Of a stretch of DNA of 6,917 nucleotides, positions 1 to 4,936 are shown in pieces. The translations under genes and the position numbers were made by a program. The notes under the pieces were generated by a model. That model was given only the letters and a program-made list of their open reading frames with translations. It ran no database searches and had not been told where the DNA came from. This DNA comes from Lachnospiraceae bacterium UBA7109. Its GTDB lineage: Bacteria > Bacillota > Clostridia > Lachnospirales > Lachnospiraceae. The stretch lies in contig DKYD01000086.1 in assembly GCA_002492335.1 (NCBI GenBank), positions 1-6,917 on the forward strand, read 5' to 3'. The first letter of the stretch is position 1, and each line of letters begins with the position of its first letter.

Positions 1-120
1 CATGATGCAGGTCATGAGCAGAACGCCTTTTTATGAGCAAAGTTAGCTGCGTTAGCAGCGAGAAAGCGTCGCAGACGTCTTTGCGAATGGCGTGAGCTGA
101 ACTGTTACAATATCATGATA
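1..120. repeat. Palindrome-rich intergenic element, possible dispersed repeat
   Basis: This stretch has no supported gene but is dense in short dyads. GCTGC-gtta-GCAGC forms a hairpin at 46-59. TCGCAGAC/GTCTTTGCGA form an imperfect palindrome around AGACGTCT at 69-86. TATCATGATA at 111-120 is a perfect palindrome. CATGAT at 1-6 is the inverse of ATCATG at 112-117, and ATGAGCA is repeated directly at 14-20 and 33-39. It is more GC-rich than the following 130 bases. The composition resembles the non-coding, structure-forming dispersed repeats seen between genes in Lachnospiraceae genomes, but only one copy is in view, so repetition in the genome is inference. The left boundary may lie outside the window. 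Confidence 0.4.
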
Positions 121-256
121 AAGTAAATAAAAATCACTTGTGTCCTATGCCTAAATGTGCTATATTAAACGCTGAAAAAGGGAAAGCCATAGAAGCGGCT
201 CCCCCTCACAAAACAAGCTAAAACATTTTACAATGTTCAGCCGTCAGCCATATTTT
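121..256. other. AT-rich intergenic spacer downstream of the SLH gene
   Basis: No open reading frame with a credible ribosome binding site is visible on either strand here. Apart from the weak terminator at 209-241, the only structure seen is a 4-bp stem AGCC/GGCT around 185-200. It is probably the trailing end of the leftward MATE-SLH transcript. Confidence 0.5.
209..241 (-). terminator. Weak intrinsic terminator after the SLH gene
   Basis: Read leftward, about 15 bases after the SLH stop codon, there is a hairpin: outer GCT/AGC (217-219 with 239-241) and inner AACATT/AATGTT (222-227 with 232-237) around a TTAC loop. On the minus strand it is followed at once by TTGTTTTG (216-209). The stem is AT-rich and interrupted by unpaired bases, so termination would be inefficient. 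Position and T-tract fit the end of the leftward unit. Confidence 0.4.
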
Positions 257-928
257 CTATAATTGATATTTTTCAACAAATCTCTGAATCATCGCAGCAC
301 ATTCCGCACGTGCTGTATCTCCCTGCGGGTCGAGCTTTGTTCCTTCAGCCTTACCGGTAATAATTCCTTCTGCAACTGCCCACTGCACGGCGTCCTTTGC
401 AAAATCACTTACAGACGCTGCGTCTTCAAACTGGTCAAGTTCTGCTCTCTTTGTTGTATCATATTCTTTATAATCTGCATAGCGATACATGACAGTTGCC
501 AGTTGTTCGCGGGTAATGCTATCAACTGTTCCCCAATAGTCAGAATTTGAATAACCTGTCATAATTTTATTCTGGAATCCCCAGTATATCGCATTTATAT
601 ACCAGTCGTCGTCAACATCCATCCAGTGATTCTTTGGAAACATTGTCGCTTCCGGTTCTCCTTCCATACGGTGCAGGATTACCATGAACTGAGCGCGGGC
701 AAGAGGAGCACTCGGAGCAAAAGTTTGACTATCTAATCCAGTCATAATATCACGCTTATGCATAGTATATACATAAGGATAAAACCAGTCCGCCACAGAA
801 ACATCATCATATGCAAGATCAAATTGATATGCATAACATGTACCGAATATTTTTGCTATCTCCTCCATATCCACTCTTATGAAGATATTGGAGTCAAAAG
901 ATGCCATATGGGTGGGTCCCCAGGTCAT
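257..928 (-). CDS. Headless three-SLH-domain protein, likely remnant of a larger surface protein
   Basis: The 223-residue product consists of three S-layer homology modules: about residues 40-90 (ending with an LARAQF motif), 101-153 (ITREQL) and 166-219 (TARAEC). In the SLH family such triplets bind secondary cell-wall polymers and anchor exported proteins to the wall. Here the first 39 residues are not a signal peptide: there is no basic start followed by a hydrophobic core, and no other domain is present, so export is not evident. The modules match the C-terminal anchor of the GH43 protein at 4937-6917, with about 34 of 57 residues identical in the third module. The ATG at 928 overlaps the MATE stop as ATGA, and the codon just before it in this frame is TGA, so the frame cannot extend upstream. 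An alternative ATG lies at 907. The stop is TAG. The best reading is a 5'-truncated surface-protein gene that may still be translated by coupling. A small dedicated SLH protein is possible but less likely. Confidence 0.75.
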   Translation of the reverse strand: MTWGPTHMASFDSNIFIRVDMEEIAKIFGTCYAYQFDLAYDDVSVADWFYPYVYTMHKRDIMTGLDSQTFAPSAPLARAQFMVILHRMEGEPEATMFPKNHWMDVDDDWYINAIYWGFQNKIMTGYSNSDYWGTVDSITREQLATVMYRYADYKEYDTTKRAELDQFEDAASVSDFAKDAVQWAVAEGIITGKAEGTKLDPQGDTARAECAAMIQRFVEKYQL

Positions 929-939
929 TCATCCACCTT
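925..939 (-). promoter_or_regulatory. Shine-Dalgarno and ATGA stop/start overlap between MATE and SLH genes
   Basis: On the minus strand AAGGTGG (939-933) lies 4 bases before ATG (928-926), and this ATG shares bases with the MATE stop TGA (927-925). The site is one mismatch from AAGGAGG, and the overlap would allow translational coupling. The spacing is rather short, and AAGGTGG also encodes the MATE tail, so the match could be chance. Confidence 0.4.
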
Positions 940-2271
940 CGTGCAAGCACGATGTGGATTCAGACCTTTTGACCATGACATCTTATAAATAATATACCCC
1001 AGCAAAGCGACTGCAGCTTCCGTAATCGGGTAGGTAAGCCATATGCCTTTCATTCCATATATGGCTGATAACAGGAACGCCGCAGGAATAATCAAAACAA
1101 AGCCTCTAAGTATAGAAAGGATGTGCGCGGACAGTGATTCTTCCACAGAGGTAAAAAAAGTTGCCAGGACAATATTGTATCCAACAAATGCAGATGATGT
1201 AAAATATATTTTCAGGCCATCTACTGCAATCCCCTGTAATTCCAAGTTGTTTTCGCTGTTAAAGACAGAGGCGATCGGCTGCGCAAAAATAACGATGAGA
1301 AGATATATCAAAAGCGAAATCACCAATATTGTCTGTATGGAATAACGCAGCATAACCTTCACCTGCTTCTTATCATTTTTACCATAAAAATGGCTGATAA
1401 GCGGTTGTACTCCCTGTGCAACCCCCGTATATACTGCAACAACTACAAGAGATATATTTGCAATAACACCGTAAGCGGCAACGCCCATATTTCCCTCTAA
1501 TTTCAATATGAGCGCATTGAATATAATCATTACAATTCCCGAAGAAAGCTGCGCAATGAAAGAAGGAAATCCCAGTGACAGCTCCTGCGAAACAATATAA
1601 GCTTTCATCCTTGTCCTGCATAGGTGAAACGTATTTTTCCTTTTTATCCAGTGTGAAAGCATAATTACAATGCTGATAACAGGAGACAGTCCGGTAGCAA
1701 AAACCGCGCCGAACATCCCCATTTTCATAGGAAATATGAAAACATAGTCCAATAATATATTTGAAAAGCTTCCTATCATCATTGCTGTCATGGCCAGGCG
1801 GGGGCTGTCATCATTCCTGACAAAACAGAGCAGCACAGAATTTAAAACAAACGCAGGAGAAAACAAAAACAGCCAAAACAGGTATGTATTTGTCATCTCC
1901 CGGATATTTTTATCCGCCCCCAGAAGAAGTGTTAACCTCTCCCCGAACAAAAGACCAGCCAACACAAATATGACAGAAAACAAAACCACCAGATAAATCG
2001 TATTTGTGTAAACCTGATTAACTTCCTCTTTTCTGCCCTGGCTTTTACAGATACAAAATCTTGTAGCCCCTCCCATTCCAAGCATCAGACCAGTTCCATA
2101 AATAAAATTATAAACAGGAATGGCCAGATTTAAGGCGGCAAGCCCGTTTGTCCCCAACCCTTTTGAGACAAAAAATGTATCTGCTAAAATATAACAGGAT
2201 ACCCCTAATGTACCCAGCACACTTAAAGTTGTATATTGAAAAAAATCGCGAAAACTTTCTCTTTGTTCCAT
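925..2271 (-). CDS. MATE-family multidrug/cation efflux transporter (MepA-like)
   Basis: This is a 448-residue polytopic inner-membrane protein of the usual MATE length, with about 12 hydrophobic segments in two six-helix halves. MATE transporters expel drugs or metabolites in exchange for sodium ions or protons. Family features visible are an N-terminal half with ADTFFVSKGLG, then LAALNLAIPVYN and a glycine-rich GLMLGMGGATR stretch. RNDDSPR at about residues 152-158 is followed by NILLDYVFIF and GMFGAVFATGLS. The second half repeats the pattern with AAYGVIANIS and VAQGVQPLISHFYG at about 284-297. The glycine-rich N-terminal segment suggests the MepA-like branch, but the substrate cannot be read from sequence. 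I chose ATG at 2271 over an in-frame TTG at 2292 because the latter lacks a good ribosome binding site, while AGGAG (2286-2282) precedes the ATG by 10 bases. The frame is intact. Transcription probably starts at the leftward promoter at 2385-2412. The last codons overlap the SLH gene. Confidence 0.92.
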   Translation of the reverse strand: MEQRESFRDFFQYTTLSVLGTLGVSCYILADTFFVSKGLGTNGLAALNLAIPVYNFIYGTGLMLGMGGATRFCICKSQGRKEEVNQVYTNTIYLVVLFSVIFVLAGLLFGERLTLLLGADKNIREMTNTYLFWLFLFSPAFVLNSVLLCFVRNDDSPRLAMTAMMIGSFSNILLDYVFIFPMKMGMFGAVFATGLSPVISIVIMLSHWIKRKNTFHLCRTRMKAYIVSQELSLGFPSFIAQLSSGIVMIIFNALILKLEGNMGVAAYGVIANISLVVVAVYTGVAQGVQPLISHFYGKNDKKQVKVMLRYSIQTILVISLLIYLLIVIFAQPIASVFNSENNLELQGIAVDGLKIYFTSSAFVGYNIVLATFFTSVEESLSAHILSILRGFVLIIPAAFLLSAIYGMKGIWLTYPITEAAVALLGYIIYKMSWSKGLNPHRACTKVDE

Positions 2272-2306
2272 AATCTCACTACTCCTAAACAAAAATAACG
2301 CCAGAA

Positions 2307-2338
2307 CCTTCTATCTCCAAAGGCCTAACGATAGAAAG
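2307..2338 (-). promoter_or_regulatory. Leader hairpin in the MATE 5' untranslated region
   Basis: CCTTCTATC (2307-2315) pairs with GATAGAAAG (2330-2338), nine pairs including one mismatch or wobble, around a 14-base loop. In the leftward transcript it is followed some 9 bases later by an ATTTTTGTTT tract just before the MATE ribosome binding site. This could be a weak attenuator, but the gap between stem and T-tract is long and the stem is AT-rich. Confidence 0.3.
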
Positions 2339-2384
2339 CCTGACGCTTAACTCCTTACCCGGCGGCAAAAAGTGTCCTTAAATT

Positions 2385-2412
2385 ATTTTATTATTATCAG
2401 AAATTGACTCAA
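2385..2412 (-). promoter_or_regulatory. Leftward sigma-A-type promoter for MATE
   Basis: On the minus strand TTGAGT (2412-2407) and TAAAAT (2390-2385) are separated by 16 bases. Transcription would start near 2378, giving a leader of about 107 bases before the MATE ATG. The -35 bases overlap those of the rightward promoter at 2404-2432, so the two could compete for polymerase. Confidence 0.5.
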
Positions 2413-2432
2413 CCAGGCTCGTGAACTATGAT
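2404..2432 (+). promoter_or_regulatory. Rightward sigma-A-type promoter P1 for topB
   Basis: TTGACT (2404-2409) and TATGAT (2427-2432) each match the consensus in five of six bases and are exactly 17 bases apart. Transcription would begin near 2439, about 225 bases before the topB start. No other gene lies between, so topB is the likely target. Confidence 0.55.
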
Positions 2433-2466
2433 ATGATACCTTGCCGAGTGCTTATATTGTACCAGA

Positions 2467-2483
2467 TTACATGAGGAATGTAA
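2467..2483. promoter_or_regulatory. TTACAT-N5-ATGTAA inverted repeat, operator-like
   Basis: A perfect 6-bp dyad (2467-2472 with 2478-2483) is separated by GAGGA. It lies between the two rightward promoters. The same half-site recurs as ATGTAA at 2511-2516 and TTACAT at 2556-2561 and 2660-2665. The size and symmetry fit a dimeric repressor site, but no regulator is in view. Confidence 0.35.
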
Positions 2484-2519
2484 ACTCTGAATTATTACAA
2501 TCAATATAATATGTAACTC

Positions 2520-2550
2520 TTGACTTGAAACCAGTATCAGGTTGTATAAT
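2520..2550 (+). promoter_or_regulatory. Rightward promoter P2 with 19-bp spacer
   Basis: TTGACT (2520-2525) and a consensus TATAAT (2545-2550) are separated by 19 bases, two more than optimal. Such over-long spacers with a dyad between the elements are the hallmark of promoters activated by MerR-family regulators, which untwist the DNA so that polymerase can contact both elements. Transcription would start near 2557, about 107 bases upstream of topB. Confidence 0.6.
2523..2542. promoter_or_regulatory. MerR-type operator dyad within P2
   Basis: A 20-bp dyad starts inside the -35 element: ACTTGA (2523-2528) opposes TCAGGT (2537-2542), with AC/GT pairs nearer the centre, for 8 of 10 symmetric pairs. 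The placement, beginning at the fourth base of the -35 box, is that of the TTGACYTGGAGT-type sites known for NmlR/AdhR-like MerR proteins in Firmicutes. No merR gene is in this window, so the regulator would have to be elsewhere. Confidence 0.45.
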
Positions 2551-2602
2551 AGATTTTACATGAAAGGTAAGAACAATAACTATTCAAAAGTAGTATCCTC
2601 CA

Positions 2603-2631
2603 GCCGTCAGTATGCCTGAAAACGGCATCTG
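2603..2631 (+). promoter_or_regulatory. Leader hairpin(s) upstream of topB
   Basis: CAG-t-ATGCC (2608-2616) pairs with GGCATCTG (2624-2631) around TGAAAAC, eight pairs with one bulge. A competing stem pairs GCCGT (2603-2607) with ACGGC (2622-2626); the two share bases and exclude each other. There is no T-tract after either, so this is not a clear terminator. Any role in topB control is speculative. Confidence 0.3.
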
Positions 2632-2663
2632 CTCCATAAATTAATTGAAAGGAAATCACTTAC

Positions 2664-4853
2664 ATGAAATCACTTGTTTTAGCAGAAAAGCCTTCCGTCG
2701 CCCGTGACATTGCACGTGTTTTAAAATGCCACAGGAATCTTCCGGGCGCCATCGAAGGAAATCAATATATTGTAACCTGGGCGCTCGGCCATCTTGTAAC
2801 TTTGGCTGACCCGGAAGAATACGACAAAAAATACAAAGAATGGAACATGGCAAGTCTTCCCATGATTCCGGAAAAATGGAGTCTGGTTGTCATCAGGCAG
2901 ACTTCCAAACAGTATAATCACGTAAAAACACAACTATTCCGGAAGGATGTATCCGAGATTATTATTGCCACCGATGCCGGAAGAGAAGGGGAACTGGTTG
3001 CAAGATGGATCCTTGACAAATCCGGCTGCCACAAACCGATCAAACGACTCTGGATATCCTCTGTAACAGACAAAGCAATCCGTGAAGGATTCGCACATTT
3101 AAAGGACGGCAGGCAATATAATGATCTTTATATGGCTGCGGGCGCCCGTGCAGAAGCCGACTGGCTGGTTGGAATCAACGCCACCCGCGCGCTCACCTGT
3201 AAATACAACGCCCAGCTTTCCTGTGGGCGTGTCCAGACACCGACTCTTGCCATTATTGCCCGCCGCGAAGAAGAGATCCGTGCCTTTAAACCCAAAGATT
3301 ACTATGGCTTAAAATGCACCGTAAAAGCAGCCTCTTCCACAGTAACATGGACATGGCAAAATGAAAAAAACGGCAGTCTGAGCTCTTTTGACAAGGAATT
3401 CTTCACCAATCTGGAGACACAATTAAAAAAGGCAGAGCTCTCCGTAAAAGACATTCATACCGCTGCCAGGAAGACCCCCTCCCCGGGGCTTTATGATTTA
3501 ACAGAATTACAGCGGGATGCAAACCGGCGCTTTGGCTTTTCCGCAAAAGAAACACTTAATATCATGCAACGCCTGTATGAAACTCATAAGGTACTGACTT
3601 ATCCCCGTACCGACTCCCGTTACATCGGTGCAGATATTGTCCCCACGATCAAAGAACGGCTTCGTGCATGTAATACCGGTCCTTATAAAAAATACATTCC
3701 GGCGCTTTTAAAGGCTCCCATTCACACAAGCAAATCCTTTGTGGATGACAAAAAAGTAAGCGACCACCATGCCATTATTCCGACTGAGGAATACGTACAG
3801 TTAGAACATATGACAAATGAAGAGAGGAAAATCTATGATCTGGTCGTACGAAGATTTATCAGTGTTCTTTATCCGCCATTCGAATATGAACAGACAACCA
3901 TGAAGGCCTCTGCCTGCGGGCAGACCTTTATTGCAAGGGGAAAAATCATAACCCACGCCGGATGGCGTCAGATATATGAGACATGGGATGATGAGCATAC
4001 GGACGAGGAGCACACGCCTGCCGACCAGCCGCTGCCCAAGCTGAAAAAAGGACAATCTCTGCCCATTCACGCAGTGACGATAACTTCCGGCAAGACAAAG
4101 CCTCCGGCAAGATTTACAGAAGCCACACTTCTGTCCGCCATGGAAAATCCGGTAAAATATATGGAGTCTTCGGATGCAAGAGCCCGGAAAACACTCGGAG
4201 AGACCGGAGGACTTGGGACGGTTGCCACCAGAGCTGATATTATTGAAAAGCTGTTCCATTCCTTCCTGATTGAAAAGAAGGGGAATGAACTATTCGTCAC
4301 CTCTAAAGGAAAGCAGCTGCTTGAACTTGTCCCGGAAGATTTGAAAAAGCCGGAGCTGACTGCCTCCTGGGAAATGCAGTTGGCAGACATTTCCAAAGGA
4401 AAGCGTAAAAAGTCAGGCTTTATCAGAGAAATAGAAGGATACACGAAAGAATTGATCAGCGAAATCCGCACTGCGGACGGTACTTTCCGCCACGATAACC
4501 TTACGAATAACAAATGTCCCCGCTGTGGAAAACGGATGCTTGCCGTGAATGGAAAAAATGCCCGTCTTCTCGTCTGCCAGGACAGAGAATGCGGCTACCG
4601 CGAGACCATTGCACGTCTGAGCAACGCACGCTGTCCAAACTGCCACAAAAAAATGGAAATTATCAAAAAAGGGGATGAAGAGACCTTCGTATGCTCCTGC
4701 GGGCACAAGGAAAAAATGTCCGCCTTTAAAGCACGCCGGGAAAAAGAAGGCGCCGGCGTCTCCAAAAAGGACGTCCGGAACTATTTGAAAAAGCAGAAAA
4801 ACGAAGCGGTAAACACCTCATTTGCAGATGCACTTGCAAATATTAAATTATAA
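2664..4853 (+). CDS. topB: DNA topoisomerase III (type IA)
   Basis: The 729-residue cytoplasmic enzyme cuts and rejoins one DNA strand through a 5'-phosphotyrosine and mainly resolves and decatenates recombination and replication intermediates. The Toprim domain spans about residues 1-145, with Glu8 in AEKPS and the metal-binding ATDAGREGE stretch (Asp104, Glu108). The central type IA fold carries GRVQTPTLAI near 189-198, the active-site Tyr313 in TYPRTDS, and SDHHAIIPT at 366-374. The GGLGTVATRADIIE segment is at about 515-528. The tail holds zinc-ribbon cysteines: Cys618/621 with Cys638/643, and Cys657/660 with Cys677/679, then a lysine-rich end. DAGRE rather than the E. coli DPDRE is, from family knowledge, usual in Firmicutes TopB and is not a defect. 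The start ATG has an AAAGGA site (2648-2653) about 10 bases upstream. The gene stands alone between a divergent promoter region and a strong terminator. It is full length, with no mobilisation genes nearby, so a chromosomal copy is more likely than a plasmid or conjugative-element one. Confidence 0.97.
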   Translation: MKSLVLAEKPSVARDIARVLKCHRNLPGAIEGNQYIVTWALGHLVTLADPEEYDKKYKEWNMASLPMIPEKWSLVVIRQTSKQYNHVKTQLFRKDVSEIIIATDAGREGELVARWILDKSGCHKPIKRLWISSVTDKAIREGFAHLKDGRQYNDLYMAAGARAEADWLVGINATRALTCKYNAQLSCGRVQTPTLAIIARREEEIRAFKPKDYYGLKCTVKAASSTVTWTWQNEKNGSLSSFDKEFFTNLETQLKKAELSVKDIHTAARKTPSPGLYDLTELQRDANRRFGFSAKETLNIMQRLYETHKVLTYPRTDSRYIGADIVPTIKERLRACNTGPYKKYIPALLKAPIHTSKSFVDDKKVSDHHAIIPTEEYVQLEHMTNEERKIYDLVVRRFISVLYPPFEYEQTTMKASACGQTFIARGKIITHAGWRQIYETWDDEHTDEEHTPADQPLPKLKKGQSLPIHAVTITSGKTKPPARFTEATLLSAMENPVKYMESSDARARKTLGETGGLGTVATRADIIEKLFHSFLIEKKGNELFVTSKGKQLLELVPEDLKKPELTASWEMQLADISKGKRKKSGFIREIEGYTKELISEIRTADGTFRHDNLTNNKCPRCGKRMLAVNGKNARLLVCQDRECGYRETIARLSNARCPNCHKKMEIIKKGDEETFVCSCGHKEKMSAFKARREKEGAGVSKKDVRNYLKKQKNEAVNTSFADALANIKL

Positions 4854-4883
4854 ACCTTTTCTTCTTCTGACAAATGAAAACTA

Positions 4884-4928
4884 AGGGGCGTAGTAAAATT
4901 TAGAATACTACGCCCCTGTTACTTTTTT
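4884..4928. terminator. Bidirectional intrinsic terminator between topB and the GH43 gene
   Basis: AGGGGCGTAGTA (4884-4895) and TACTACGCCCCT (4906-4917) form a perfect 12-bp GC-rich stem with a 10-base loop. Rightward it is followed by TGTTAC and six T (4923-4928), ending topB. Leftward it is followed by TTAGTTTTC, ending the convergent GH43 gene, whose stop is only 20 bases away. It serves both genes. Confidence 0.93.
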
Positions 4929-4936
4929 AATTATCT

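Larger units (their letters stand above)
2272..2663. promoter_or_regulatory. Divergent control region between MATE and topB
   Basis: These 392 bases contain no supported gene. They separate the leftward MATE gene from the rightward topB gene and carry one leftward and two rightward promoter candidates, a MerR-type dyad, a TTACAT/ATGTAA inverted repeat and leader hairpins for both transcripts, each listed separately. The density of dyads suggests protein-controlled transcription of at least one side. Confidence 0.7.

Noticed and set aside
138..166. TTGTGT-N17-TATATT as a plus-strand promoter
   Set aside because: The -35 matches only three of six bases and no plus-strand gene follows; the next genes are on the minus strand.
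2560..2619. A 19-codon ATG frame between promoter P2 and topB, with its stop inside the leader hairpin loop
   Set aside because: Its ATG would lie about 3 bases from the P2 start site with no ribosome binding site, and the peptide shows no pattern of repeated codons expected of an attenuating leader.
2964..3000. Apparent loss of one Toprim acidic residue in topB (DAGRE instead of DPDRE)
   Set aside because: This form is common in Firmicutes topoisomerase III and is not evidence of an inactive enzyme.
4067..4513. Long minus-strand frames inside topB (also 3801-4259 and 4413-4706)
   Set aside because: They lie opposite a clearly coding, fully conserved topB frame, lack ribosome sites and have low-complexity composition typical of antisense shadows.
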